A DNA stretch of 64,000 bases from Myxocyprinus asiaticus (Eukaryota > Chordata > Actinopteri > Cypriniformes > Catostomidae), in NCBI RefSeq assembly GCF_019703515.2, contig NC_059358.1:47316594-47380593 (forward strand). Reading direction: 5' to 3'. Under the pieces are notes generated by a model, which was given only the letters and a program-made list of their open reading frames with translations, did not search any database and was not told the origin of the DNA. Numbering within the stretch: position 1 is the stretch's first letter; every line of letters begins with the position of its first letter. This document shows positions 26,827 through 37,059 of the stretch, piece after piece. The translations under genes and the position numbers were made by a program.

Positions 26827-27132
26827 GGTTTTAAAAATAGAGATTCCAGTAAGAACCAACCAAAAGGGTTTTACACTCTGATGTCATTGTGACTATTTCA
26901 TTAGAAAAACATCAGTGCTGGTGCTTTAGAGAACCAAGTAACCAATGCACTGATCTGAAGAACTTTTTAATTTCCAAAAGAACTGTGGGTCTCCTTATAA
27001 GGTTCTGCAAAGAACAACTGAAAATCCATTATGATTAAGAGTTTACATTTCATCCACTGAATTCATTCATTTATATATTCGGATTGCATATATTCTCTAT
27101 GCGTGACTTACCCAAAATATATGTAATATGTA
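26827..27132. other. Spacer between two DNA elements, nothing recognised
   Basis: About 300 bp of AT-rich DNA with no recognised feature. Confidence 0.4.
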
Positions 27133-28604
27133 AATTCAGCAAAAAAAGAAATGTCCTCTCACTTTCAATTGCTTTTATTTTCAGCAAACTTAACATGTGT
27201 AAATATTTGTATGAACATAAAAAGATTCAACAACTAAGACAAACTGAACATGTTTCACAGAGATGTGACTAATAGAAATGGAATGTGTCCCTGAGCAAAG
27301 GGGGGGTCAAAATCAAAAGTAAGTATCTGGTGTGGCTACCAGCTGCATTAAGTACTACAGTGCATCTCCGCCTCATGGACTGCATCAGATTTGCCTGTTC
27401 TTGCTGTGAAATGTTACCCCACTGTTCCACCAAGGCACTTGCAAGTTCCCTGACATTTCTGGGGGGAATTGCCCTAGCCCTCATCCTCTGATCCTCCGAT
27501 CCAGCAGACATGCTCAATGGGATTGAGATCCGGGCTCTTCGCTGGTCATGGCAGAACACTGACATTCCTGTCTTGCAAGAAATCATGCACAGAACAAGCA
27601 GTATGGCTTGTGGCATTGTCATGCTGGAGGGTCATGTCAGAATGAGCCTGCAGGAAGGGTACCACATGAGGGAGGAGGATGTCTTCCCTGTAATGCACAA
27701 CGTTGAGAATGCCTGCAATGACAGCAAGTTCAGTCCGATGATGCTGTGACACCCCGCCCCAGACCATGACGGACCCTCCACCTCCAAATCGATCCCGCTC
27801 CATAGTAAAGGCCCCAGTGTAACGTTCATTCCTTCGATGATAAACGCGAGTCCGACCATCACCCCTGGTAAGACAAAACCTTGACTCGTCAGTGAAGAGC
27901 ACTTTTTGCCAGTCCTGTCTGGTCCAACGAAGGTGGGTTTGTGCCCATAGGCGACGTTGTTGCCAGTGATATCTGGTAAGGACCTGCCTTACGACAGGCC
28001 TACAAGCCCTCAGTGTAGCCTCTCTCAGCCTATTGCGGACAGTCTGAGCACTGATGATTGTGCATTCCTGGTGTAACTCAGGCTGTTGCTGTTGCCACCC
28101 TGTACCTGTCCCGCAGGTGTGATATTCAGATGTACCGATCATGTGCAGGTGTTGTTACATGTGGTCTGCCACTGCGAGGACGATCAGTTGTCCTTCCTGT
28201 CTCCCTGTAGTGCTGTCTTAGGCATCTCATAGTACGGACATTGCAATTTATTGCCCTGGCCACATCTGCAGTCTCCATGCCTCCATGCAGCAGGCACATT
28301 CACGAAGATGAGCAGGGACCCTGGGCATCTTTCTTTTGGTGTTTTTCAGAATCAGTAGAAAGGTCACTTTAGTGTCCTAAGTTTTTATAACTGTAACCAT
28401 AATTGCCTACCGTTTGTAAGCTGTTAGTGTCTTAACGACCATTCCACAGGTGCATGTTCATAAATTGTTTATGGTTCATTGAACAAGCATGGAAAACATT
28501 TTTAAACCCTTTACAATCAAGATCTGTAAAGTTATTTGGATTTTTACAAAATTATCTTTAAATACAGTGTCCTGAAAAAGGGACATTTTTATTTTTGCTG
28601 AGTT
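27133..28604 (-). mobile_element. Tc1/mariner transposon, complete ends, broken transposase
   Basis: The termini AATTCAGCAAAAAAAGAAATG and inverted ...CATTTTTATTTTTGCTGAGTT are flanked by TA (27131-27132, 28605-28606). The length, about 1.47 kb, and the sequence match a Tc1 family widespread in carps and salmonids. It is a different family from the copy at 3818: another terminus, another transposase. It shows an older or more damaged coding region but intact ends, so it could in principle be mobilised in trans. Confidence 0.92.
27269..28330 (-). pseudogene. Tc1-family transposase (second family), frameshifted
   Basis: The main frame 27546-28142 encodes T-V-R-N-R-L-R-E-A-T-L-R-A-C-R-P, then L-F-T-D-E-S-R-F-C-L (first catalytic Asp), G-G-G-S-V-M-V-W-G-G-V and L-Q-H-D-N-A-T-S-H-T-A (second Asp). 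The C-terminal part is in another frame at 27269-27622, and the N-terminal helix-turn-helix region lies beyond 28142 in a third frame. The frameshifts are visible near 27545 and 28142. Cut-and-paste transposase of the DD34E type by family. Confidence 0.88.
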
Positions 28605-28606
28605 TA

Positions 28607-28797
28607 TATGGCAGTTGCCATTGCGATAAATCAAATATCCACCCATGCTCCAATTAAACAGTGATGTAAAAAAACTTACAGTAAGTCTGGCACTCAAAGT
28701 CTCACAAGATACAGAAAAAGCCCAACGACACAGACACTAACCTCCAATAAACATATTATAGAGACCATGTATGATGATTTATATGTTATAATTGATG
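28607..28797. other. Short spacer, nothing recognised
   Basis: Unique-looking sequence between the Tc1 element and the 3' end of the I-group LINE. I compared it with the gypsy LTR to look for its missing half and saw no match. Confidence 0.4.
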
Positions 28798-29002
28798 TTA
28801 TGGTAAATAAAAAAAATAAAAATAAAATAAAAAAACTATTCTTAAATCCTGTTTTTCAAATTTGTGTCCTTCAAATATATTAGTAAAAATGTATTCTCTT
28901 CCATCCTTATTTAGTAGGCTTTTCAGTGAAAGCTGAGTAATATCTATAGATTTCATTGCTTCTATAAGCTGTGATCTTTCATTCTTATATGACAAACATA
29001 TT

Positions 29003-30015
29003 TGTTGGACCTCATGTATTCAGATAGAAGACAAAGGCAGGCCTAACAGTCGTAAAAACCTAACTCAAGCCCCCACCTTCCAAGTCGTACATCTTACTGA
29101 TAAAAATCGCGCCAAAATCAAACAAAGGGAGTCCAAAACAGACTACAAATCCACGAAGCCTTGCTCACTAAAGGATCAAACTCTCAACTCCTATTGGATG
29201 AGGCACACAACAGAACATCCCTCAAACATGACATCATCAGGAGTTGAAATACCTGTGAAATGTTTCGTGGGTTGCTTCCAGTGACTTTGTTTGCAGCGTG
29301 TGGACGCAGCTTTTTGGGTGCAACCTCGTGGCACAAGGAAGTAACGTCCGACTTGAAACTGTGGCCATACAATCTCCATCTCGCTGGACGAGTTGAGATT
29401 ACTCTGTGTTCAACCGAACACTCTAACGGATCCGAAGGAGACTGCCGAGCAATTCGCATCTTCATCCGTTTACCTACAGAAGTGAAGAGATTAAAGATTT
29501 CTCTTCCATCTTCAATCAAGTCCACATTTCTGAGTTCTCCACCAGCCCGCCGAGAATCAACAGCCGTACCGCCCGCCGACAGAGCGAGGAAACGGCCTCC
29601 CGTCATCACCCGAGCCTCAAGGAACCGGGTCAGAGTTAAAGGACGGAGGAAAACACATTCTACCTGTGTCCTCATGCGATTCAAGTAAGAGGTTTACGTC
29701 TGGGCAGAGATAGAATATTATAGTGTGTTATTCTTGTGTTTCAAGGTTTTTGCTTGTACAGTTTACGGATCGCCATGTCCGCTCATTATTAATACACAGG
29801 GTATTAATTATCACGAATTTGTTTTGCTGTATTGTGGTCCAACCAAATTGGATTGTTGTGTAATTTCACCATCGCGGGTGAGACAGCAACTGAGTTCATC
29901 CATTAAAGAGTCAAATAACACGGGACTTTTACGAGCCGTCCACCGCGTCTCTTAGTGATAAACACAGCTGCTTTCTCTCCCACTATCGCGAAATCGGCTT
30001 TAGGGCTGTCACTTA

Positions 30016-30055
<40 letters not shown>

Positions 30056-30861
30056 TAACCACACACCCACACACATACACACACACACCCACCCACCCAC
30101 ACACACACCTTATGTGTTATAGGATTATTTTATTTCCATATCAAATCATATCACTGTTTAGTTTGTAGTTGTAAGTCGGAAGTTTATTGACTGCATTGTA
30201 TTAATTATTAATTGATATTACTGCATAAATAAACTTTGTTATATTACAAAGAGAAGTGTTTTGGTTTGTTTTGCATACGCCTGTGTCATGCTGACGGGAT
30301 GTCAGTGCTCGGATCCAAACCTTCATTCATTGTTTTTTTCCAGAAAATCGATATTCTTCGGATGTCGATTTTCCTAAGAAAACAATCTAATATTGAGACT
30401 GTTTTACTATTTGGTTATTAGTCCCTGATTTCAGGGTGGTGCCCCGTCAATGTTAATCCTTATTAATATTCTATTGATTTTTGATAATTGATAATTATCT
30501 TTGATGATTGAATTTGAATGATCAATAAGCTAGTGTTAATTTTAATTAATGTTTCATCGATGTTAACAATTAACGATTATCTTTGATAATTGTTGATTTA
30601 AAGGATTTTAAAAAAATAACATTGATTCTCATCAATGTTCTATTGATTTTAATAATTAATAATTATCTTTGATAATTATTAATTATTGCTAATAACCAAA
30701 CTTGCTCCTAAACATAGCACACTAAATTTACTGGAGCCCCATATGAGGTTTTAATGAGTTAGATTCAATTGATTAATTTAAATATTAATTAATAACTACA
30801 GAAATAATTATTCATTATTTCTGATAGTAACACTGATCTAAACAACCAGTAAAGCCCTACA
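29003..30861 (+). mobile_element. TG...CA element, copy 1 (probable long solo LTR), TATT duplication
   Basis: Starts TGTTGGACCTCATG and ends AAAGCCCTACA; the short inverted ends TGTTGGGCCT / AGGGCTTTAC-type and TG...CA borders are those of LTRs. TATT lies on both sides (28999-29002, 30862-30865). It interrupts the LINE ORF2 between T-V-E-H-I and the C-terminal tail. The length is 1859 bp. Inside are (CT)n and (CA)n runs near 30020-30108, an AATAAAC signal near 30227, and AT-rich TTTGATAATTG subrepeats. A second copy lies at 44011-46052. No internal region follows, so this would be a solo LTR or a non-autonomous element of unknown family. Confidence 0.75.
30020..30108. repeat. (CT)n then (CA)n microsatellite in TG...CA copy 1
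   Basis: CT dinucleotides to about 30052, then CA/CCCA-type units. The equivalent place in copy 2 carries an extra segment of about 190 bp between CA runs. Confidence 0.9.
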
Positions 30862-30885
30862 TATTATTACAATATGTTCAACTGT

Positions 30886-31874
30886 TTAAGGAAGACCACA
30901 TATTACGCAACGACTGGATTCATTTTTGCCAATACTGAAAAGTGATTGATTTAATGAGGAATGCCCAATTCTGATTCGAGATATTATGGTATCTTCTCTT
31001 CTGTTTCCATAACTATTGCTCTCAACTCCAAAAGCTCTTTGGATATTATATAAATGACGCCCCTTTATCTCTCGATCCCATTGACCTTGCCACATCCTTA
31101 TTACAGCTGTTTTGATTATTCCTTTTACTTCCATTTTACTCAATGATACATTATAGTCTATATCATGATGTCTTACAGCTTGTTTAGCTATCTGATCAAC
31201 TTCCTCATTTACTTCTACCCCCACGTGAGCAGGTAAGGAAATGACTGTTCTTAACTTATGTATCCTGTACAGACTTTGAAGTATATCTAATAAAATATCC
31301 TGCCTTGAAGATGATTGTCCACTTTTTAAACTTGATAGAGCTGAGTATGAGTCAGAACATACCACCACTTCAGCTGGATGGACCTCTTCAACCCAACGAA
31401 GAGCCATTATGATAGCAAGCATTTCCTTAGTGTAAACTGATAGATGATTTGATGCTCTTTTTACTATTTTGTACTTCAAATATGGTATGTACACGGGTGC
31501 AGCTGTATTGCCTGAATCAGGATCTTTAGATTCATCTGTGTGTATTTGAATTGAGAAAAAATTTCTTGTCCATATACTGACGCACTATTGTATCTTTTGA
31601 AACTCGTCTGTTTTTCATTTATTCTGTCTAGCACCTGAAAGTCAATTGTTGGCATAAGGAAAAGCCATGGTGGTGCTACTGACATGACAACAGTTGGGCT
31701 AACTTTGATATTACTTATTCCTATTTGTTCAGCCTCCTTACATATACTCATATTCCAACAGTTCTCAAGAACTCTTTTGACTGGATGTGATTCTAACTGT
31801 CCTTTTATAGAAATCCAACATGCCATTTCCAGCTTGATTCTTCGAATTTCCAATGGCATCGCACCCATTTCCAC
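30886..31874 (-). pseudogene. LINE ORF2 RNase H region
   Basis: Frame 31476-31874 has P-L-E-I-R-R-I-K-L-E and P-P-W-L-F, the connection region. A switch of frame near 31500 leads to H-T-D-E-S-K-D-P-D-S-G (the T-D-G-S motif of RNase H with Gly changed to Glu), Y-T-K-E-M-L-A-I-I-M-A-L, V-V-C-S-D-S-Y-S-A-L-S-S-L (catalytic Asp) and L-P-A-H-V-G-V-E-V-N-E-E-V-D. It ends R-C-V-I-C-G-L-P before a stop; the next residues (T-V-E-H-I) continue beyond the stop. RNase H would degrade the RNA strand of the cDNA hybrid. Confidence 0.8.
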
Positions 31875-31925
31875 TTGTATTGCTGATATTGAGGATGTTT
31901 TAAATGCACTACAGCAGCTTCAACT

Positions 31926-32149
31926 TCTGTGTTCTCCAGCTCTTTTAAGTAGGTAGCCTTCCAATGGTAACGAGGTCCGGCTGGTGACAATCAGCTACCT
32001 ATCGAGCAAAGTAGGAGGAGCCACAGAAGGAACAGAAAAGAACACATGCACAAAGACACCACAAAGAAACTCAAACACATCTAGGTGCAACACCATATGA
32101 AAATAGAGATAACACTAATAACAAATAATACGTCCCCAGGGACGTAACA
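31926..32149 (-). repeat. Gypsy 3' LTR, truncated
   Basis: About 224 bp match the distal part of the full LTR at 38421-39012 (shared CTGTGTTCTCCAGCTCTTTTA, TGGTAACGAGGTCC, AAGAACACATGCACAAAG, AATACGTCCCCAGGGACGTAAC). It ends ...GACGTAACA, which on the minus strand is the LTR start TGTTACGTC. The other roughly 370 bp are missing at the junction with the LINE. About 92-95 percent identity by eye to the intact LTR. Confidence 0.85.
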
Positions 32150-32163
32150 CCCCCACCTATAAG
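32150..32163 (-). promoter_or_regulatory. Polypurine tract of the gypsy element
   Basis: The minus strand reads TTATAGGTGGGGGTG immediately before the LTR start TGTTACGTC. A purine tract at this place primes plus-strand DNA synthesis in LTR retrotransposons. Confidence 0.6.
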
Positions 32164-32241
32164 TTTCAAACACCACCTACTGTATGTTTGAAAACAGAAC
32201 AATAAATATACACAATATACTTACATATGACACTATTCATC

Positions 32242-32900
32242 AGCACCGTACACTCTAGAGAGGGCATCCGCCACAGTATTTTCAGTGCCTTTACAATGTT
32301 GGATGTCCAGGTTGTACTCCTGGATAATCAGGGACCAACGCATGAGATGTTGGTTTTAATTGCACATCCTGGACAAGAATACTAGGGGATTATTGTATGT
32401 CTACACTATCACAGGTTTACAGCTACCTCCTAAGTAAACCTCAAAGTGCTGCAAGGCCAGAAGTAGGGCTAAGGCCTCTTTTTCAATTGTGCTTTTTAGA
32501 AAAGCAACATACAGGGTGTTCTACACCACATACATCCTCCTGTATCAGTACAGCGCCAGCATCCAAGGAACTTGCATCCACCTGCAATTTGCACAACAGG
32601 TCTTTAGCAGCGTTAATGCACAAACACACTCAGGAGTCCACAGGATCTTTTTGGTAGTGCTGAGAAGATCTGTTAAAGGAGCAACTATGGCAGCAAAATT
32701 CTCACAAAAACTCCTATAATACCCTGCCATGCCGAGAAAGTGGCGTAGCTCACTTTTGTTATTAGGAGTAGGAAAGTTAAGAATTGCAGCTACTTTTTCT
32801 TTCACAGGTTTCACTTGGCCTTGGCCCACCTTTTTTCCAAGGTAAGTAACTACAGCCTTTGCAAATTCACACAAGTTTAAAGGTGCAATATGTAACATTT
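32242..32900 (-). pseudogene. Gypsy RT C-terminus and RNase H
   Basis: The minus strand encodes A-K-A-V-V-T-Y-L-G-K-K-V-G-Q-G-Q-V and R-H-F-L-G-M-A-G-Y-Y-R-S-F-C-E-N-F, the end of the RT and connection region. RNase H follows with L-Q-V-D-A-S-S-L-D-A-G-A-V-L-I-Q, interrupted by frameshifts and stops, and ends with I-Q-H-C-K-G-T-E-N-T-V-A-D-A-L-S-R-V and a TAG near 32240. This is the C-terminus of pol: the next feature is the polypurine tract, so integrase is not downstream. Confidence 0.87.
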
Positions 32901-34267
32901 TTCATGTAATATTCACCTTTTTTGCCAAAGTGTGAACAGCTTGTAATGCAATTTAAAAAATAAGCCCTTCCCAGACTTCTTAGGTTGCCTATTAAAGCCT
33001 GTAGACTGATTTTCATGGAAAGGAAGTGGGTCACTTTTGCCAGGAAAATCTAAAGGATGTGATGTTTATGCGTGCGCCTGAGAGCCTTGCCTCAGACAGT
33101 AGCGTCTCTTCCGCTATTCAACAGCTACAACAAACTGCAAGTCTAGGTAACGTTATCTTAGAGATGGAATCCAGCAAATGTCCTGCTCCCAGCACAACAC
33201 CGACTCCTACACAAACTCAGAGTAAGCAAAAAAAAAAAAAAAAAATACATTTATCTACTGAATCCCATCTGGCTAAGCGGGAACATGATCATGGTCGAGC
33301 GAAAACTAGAGTGAACATCGGCAGGGCATTTGATTCCTGGAGGGACCTTCGTTCGGTTTTGGGGATCAAAATTGGCGTTCTTCTTATTGGACAGGCAAGA
33401 TTGCATAACTGCAAAGCATGTGAAATATAATGCCATAAGGATTGATCTGTGTAATTTTAGCCAACTTGATCTTGCCTGCTAATGCTGATGAATTGCAAGC
33501 TACCTTGCTTCATAACTTTTAAATAATTTCAACGATCTTCTCTTTATACTAAAAGTCAGGTATGCTGATTCACAGTAATTGACATAATGTTAATCTGTAA
33601 TTATTCAGCCAGGTAAACTACAATAACACATGAAATTAATCCTAGACAATGTTCAGGATAATGCAAAAATCTCCATTCATTAGTGTAACGTAATTGGTTA
33701 TACAGAAAATATATACATTCTATTATTATAAAACAACAGCGCATCGATATATCAAAATGACAATTGTGATAGAATCATATCAATACCGAATTGTGTCAGC
33801 ATATTTATAATGTACAGTCTATTTTATAAACAGCTACTGTCATCATTCACCAAATTTAGCTAACAGCTATTGATAAAGCTGGCTAATGCCGACATACGCT
33901 ATCGTATAAATGCAGTATCAAGCAAAGAAAAGTGATTACTTCAAACAACAGTCTTGCATAGTCAGACCTGTATCCACACTTTGTTTTAGCCCTGTTCCAG
34001 CACTGGAGAGTCAAATATAATATGTAGTCTCAAAGTTTGTAGTAAAACAGTCATAATTGTGTAATTTTAATTATGCTACCTCATCTGTCAGCATGATGTC
34101 GGTGAATCACATTCAGTCTCTTCGTACATTACATCATTGTTTTGGTTGATGCTCGCATCCCTATGGAGTGTGTGTGCAAGCACGAGCAACAGGTAGCTGG
34201 CTGCAGTTCACTTAACGGCCACAGGTGTCATTAATAACAAGGGTTTCTGAATCTTACATACTGCACT
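32881..34267 (+). mobile_element. TTAA-flanked DNA element inserted in gypsy RT
   Basis: Starts AGGTGCAATATGTAAC and ends with the inverted CTTACATACTGCACT, flanked by TTAA at 32877-32880 and 34268-34271. Removing it with one TTAA restores continuous sequence of the RT region (L-T-L-N-L-C-E-F-A-K). The length is 1387 bp. It carries one plus-strand frame of 134 codons (33026-33430). A TTAA duplication points to piggyBac or Kolobok. Confidence 0.78.
33026..33430 (+). CDS. ORF inside the TTAA element, unknown function
   Basis: 134 codons with M-E-S-S-K-C-P-A-P-S, a poly-Lys run (homopolymer A at about 33228-33245), then K-R-E-H-D-H-G-R-A-K-T-R-V-N-I-G-R-A-F-D followed by S-W-R-D-L-R. The A-K-T-R-V-N-I-G-x-A-F-x-x-W-R motif is one I recall from many uncharacterised fish proteins and repeats, where a longer L-K-T-D-A-E-L-type continuation follows; that continuation is lost here (frameshift after L-R-S-V-L-G-I-K). 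No known catalytic motif is visible. It could be a captured exon or a degenerate transposon protein; it is probably not a functioning host gene. Confidence 0.4.
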   Translation: MGHFCQENLKDVMFMRAPESLASDSSVSSAIQQLQQTASLGNVILEMESSKCPAPSTTPTPTQTQSKQKKKKKIHLSTESHLAKREHDHGRAKTRVNIGRAFDSWRDLRSVLGIKIGVLLIGQARLHNCKACEI

Positions 34268-34279
34268 TTAAGGTTAATA

Positions 34280-34886
34280 AAGCATTAGCAAGTTTGCTAA
34301 AAACTTGTTCTAGACTACTTAGATGCTCTTCCCAAGTATGCGAGTAAATCAAGACATCGAAGTAGGCTTCACAGACACACTTTGAAAGGTGGCAGGTGCA
34401 TTCCGCATACCAAAGGCCATCATGGAATACTGGAAGTTGTCAGGGGTGACAAAGGGTGGAAATCTCAGATGCACAAGTGGTCAAAAGCAATTGCCAATAT
34501 CCCTTGAGCAGGTCTAGTTTAATGACGACGCGAGCGGAACCAACTCTACCCAAGCAATCCTCCATTTTTGGTAGAGGAAAGGAGTCTGATCTAGTGATGC
34601 TATTCACTTTATGGTAATCAGTGCAAAAACGGAAGTATTAATCAGGTTTAGGCACTAATAAACAAGGTTAGCTCCAGGGACTATGGCTAGGTGTAGCTAG
34701 ACCATGTTTCAAAAGATATTCAACCTCATTTCTCATCACTTCACATTTCTGAGGGTTTACACGGTAGGGATGCTGTTTAATTGTGAGGCAATCGCCTACA
34801 TCTATGTCATGGGTAATTACTGTAGTTTGACTAGGGACATCAGAGAACAACATGGGATACTTACTTATCAATTCAGTAATAGCCAC
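34280..34886 (-). pseudogene. Gypsy reverse transcriptase, N-terminal and catalytic part
   Basis: The frame 34668-34886 encodes H-D-I-D-V-G-D and K-Q-H-P-Y-R-V-N-P and ends in S-H-S-P-W-S followed by a stop. After a shift the sequence continues F-C-T-D-Y-H-K-V-N-S, S-F-P-L-P-K-M-E-D-C-L, V-I-K-L-D-L-L-K-G-Y-W-Q (motif A). Motif C reads A-Y-F-D-V-L-I-Y-S at about 34344-34368: one Asp of the Y-x-D-D box is missing, an in-frame codon loss. The enzyme is therefore dead even apart from the stops. Confidence 0.87.
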
Positions 34887-35169
34887 GTCCTGGTACTAAG
34901 TGAGCAAGATAAGCATCTAGGTTACTCAACACAGTGGAATTTTTGAGATGTACACAGGACAATTGGTCTTCACTTACAACTAGATCATCCTCTAGAGGAG
35001 AGCAAACAACAGCAGGCAGCACAGCAGTAGGTTTAGAAGATATATTACCAGGGATAGGAGTAATTTTTGCCTTGTCTTTCACTAAATAAAACTTCAACAT
35101 ATTAATGAGGCATACCCTACTCTTTCTCCTACAGTCTGAGGTAGCAATTATGTAATCTGTCTCACTCAC
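34873..35169 (-). pseudogene. Gypsy pol segment between integrase and RT
   Basis: The frame contains R-V-C-L-I-N-M-L-K-F-Y and later acidic S-P-L-E-D-D-L-V-V-S-E-D-Q-L, then V-L-S-N-L-D. The motif C-L-I-N-M-L-K-x-Y (usual C-H-V-N-M-L-K-x-Y) is the C-terminal end of a gypsy integrase, normally followed by little else when integrase is last. Here it leads straight into the RT N-terminus at 34886, confirming the unusual order. Confidence 0.75.
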
Positions 35170-35184
35170 AGATTACACTATATT

Positions 35185-36130
35185 TTACCTTTCCCCAATG
35201 GTGTAAGGGCCAGCAAAATTGGTATGCAAAGCTGAGCCTGGAATAAGTAGTAAAACTTGTACGAGGTCGCCAGGCTGAAAACAGTGTTTCAAACTTTTTC
35301 TGTCGAACTGAGACTTCATCTTGGCACAAGTATGGTGAACTTTAGCCACATTAAAAGAGTTGTGCAACTGTTCATGAAAAGTGCTCACATAGTCCAAGGC
35401 ATTCACTGCTGAAGGGGTTTTAGAAACTAACTGTTCACTTAACAGTTTCAATGGGACACGAACCGTTACCAAACAAAATTTCTGCTGTGCTGAATCCTAA
35501 CGATTCCTGGACAGTTTCTCGAATAGCAAAGAGTAACAATGGTAAACTTTCAACAAAGTCTTTGCCAGTACTGACACAATAAGTATGGAGCACTGACTTG
35601 AGGGTTTGGTGAAAGCGTTCTAATGCACCTTGAGATTCTGGGTGGCATGCGCTAAACATTTGGTGAGAAACTCCCAACTCCTTCAAAATCTGTGCAAACA
35701 TCTTTGAAGTGAAGTTGGAGCCCTGATCCATTTGAATTACTTTAGGTAACCCAAACATAGAACAGAACTAAATTACCTTGTTTTCAGGGATCGCAATGGA
35801 ATAGCCTCTGGAATTCGAGTAGCTGTACACATTAAGGTCAAAATATACTAATGTCCAGATTTTGACTTGGGTACGGGTCCAACACAGTCCATAATCAACC
35901 ATTCAAATGGCTCTCTCTTCACAGGTATTGGATGAAGAGGAGCAGAGGGAACAGTTTGATTTGGCTTACCTGTAATTTGGCAAGCATGACAAACATGGTA
36001 CCAGTTTGCTACACTAGTCTTTAACCAAGGCTAGAAGTACTTAAGGTGCATTTGTACGTTTTGGTGACCCCTAGGTGACCAGCGAGAGGATGTTCATGGG
36101 CCAGCTTCAGAACCTGAGGACGATAAGCAG
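35185..36130 (-). pseudogene. Gypsy integrase
   Basis: Zinc-binding part near 36040-36130 (A-H-E-H-P-L-A-G-H-L-G-V-T-K-T-Y, H-x3-H type, with the two Cys of the pair further on near 35980). Catalytic core: M-D-C-V-G-P-V-P-K-S at about 35870-35895 (first Asp), Q-M-D-Q-G-S-N-F-T-S (second Asp) and H-P-E-S-Q-G-A-L-E-R-F-H-Q-T-L (Glu), in frame 35435-35758. The next frame, 35185-35472, holds the C-terminal part with F-Q-P-G-D-L-V and F-A-G-P-Y-T-I. Stops lie between the parts. D,D35E integrase inserts cDNA into the chromosome. Confidence 0.87.
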
Positions 36131-36146
36131 AAGGCAAAACAAGTTG

Positions 36147-36347
36147 TTAGCTTGCTAATGCATCCCCATTCACATGCAGTTTCCAGCGACACATGAGAAC
36201 ATCATCCCAGAAAAAGGCTACCTGAGCTTTAGGAGCTTTCTTTAGGTTAACAGCAGCGTCGATACAGGTTGCCAAGGACACATCAGAATTTTGAGCAGCA
36301 GTTAAATGTTCTTTGCCAGTTTTCAAATGTTTCTCTGCTAAGCACAA
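36147..36347 (-). pseudogene. Gypsy pol segment before integrase
   Basis: A 66-codon frame with I-D-A-A-V-N-L-K-K-A-P-K-A-Q-V-A-F-F-W-D and D-D-V-L-M-C-R-W-K. It lies between protease and the zinc-binding part of integrase and leads directly into it. No function of its own is known to me. Confidence 0.6.
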
Positions 36348-36372
36348 CTTAGTGGTTTCAGAAGAGAGTAAT

Positions 36373-37059
36373 TCAGGTTTTACAGAATGTTTGCATTCCA
36401 GAGTCTTTCACAGGGTTCAGAAACGAATCAGCAAGATTCACAACATCATCCCTTTTCCGGGCCTGTGCTTGAGTTACTGTGTAGGCAGGAAAAGCAGCAG
36501 GGAAACAGACAGCGACATCGGAGTGTTCCGAAGTGTCAGGCTTATCCACAACAATAGGATGGGAAAAAACTTTACCACCAGCTAAGTCATTCCCAAGAAT
36601 TAAACTCACACCCTCCACAGGAAGTTTTATTCGCACTCCAAGGTGAGCTGGACCTGTAACTAGATCAGATTTAAGGTAGACGGTATGCAATGGTACCCTA
36701 ACACAGCCTAACTCAATACCACGGACTAGCACGCCCGCACCGGAGTAGGTTTCTGGAGAAAATGGTAAGGCATCAGCTAAAATGAATGACTGTGCAGCAC
36801 GAGTATCTCTCAGAATTGATATGGGTTGGCCAGGTGAGTCAGCCATAAGAGACACAGAGCCAGTTAGGAGAAATGGTTCATAACCAGAACTCTTAAGCTG
36901 TGGGAATGAGCATTCAGAGACAGACACTGACTGAGCAAAAGCTACACTCTTGGATTTTTCTACAGCGGTCTTCTGTTTCCATGCTTTACAGCTGGATATC
37001 AGGTGACCTGAATACAGACAGTAAAAACAGACGTGTTTGTGATCAGAGCGTTTCGTCAT
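36373..37059 (-). pseudogene. Gypsy zinc knuckle and protease
   Basis: 228 open codons. The start has a CCHC knuckle C-F-Y-C-L-Y-S-G-H-L-I-S-S-C (the C-x2-C-x4-H-x4-C spacing) that ends gag. The retropepsin follows with S-I-L-R-D-T-R-A-A-Q-S-F-I-L, where the usual D-T-G-A-A has Gly changed to Arg, and ends with V-S-L-I-L-G-N-D-L-A-G-G-K-V, the second conserved protease loop. The D-T-G change would abolish protease activity. This is the longest open part of the element. Confidence 0.87.

Larger units (their letters stand above)
28798..31925 (-). mobile_element. I-group (Nimb-like) LINE 3' part, split by a TG...CA element
   Basis: The minus strand carries the end of a LINE ORF2: connection domain, RNase H domain, a C-terminal C-V-I-C-G-L-P motif, and after an interruption the last about 60 residues and an A-rich tail at about 28800-28850. 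The interruption (29003-30861) is a separate insertion with a TATT duplication. The 5' side is truncated at about 31925, where it abuts a partial gypsy LTR. An RNase H domain with this layout is known from the I/R1-type LINEs (Nimb in fish). Confidence 0.75.

Noticed and set aside
29260..29688. Plus-strand frame of 142 codons in TG...CA copy 1
   Set aside because: The corresponding frame in copy 2 stops early (44412), so it is not conserved between the copies.
30020..30108. Short-period repeats considered as a CRISPR-like array
   Set aside because: They are dinucleotide microsatellites with no spacer-repeat structure, and the DNA is from a vertebrate.
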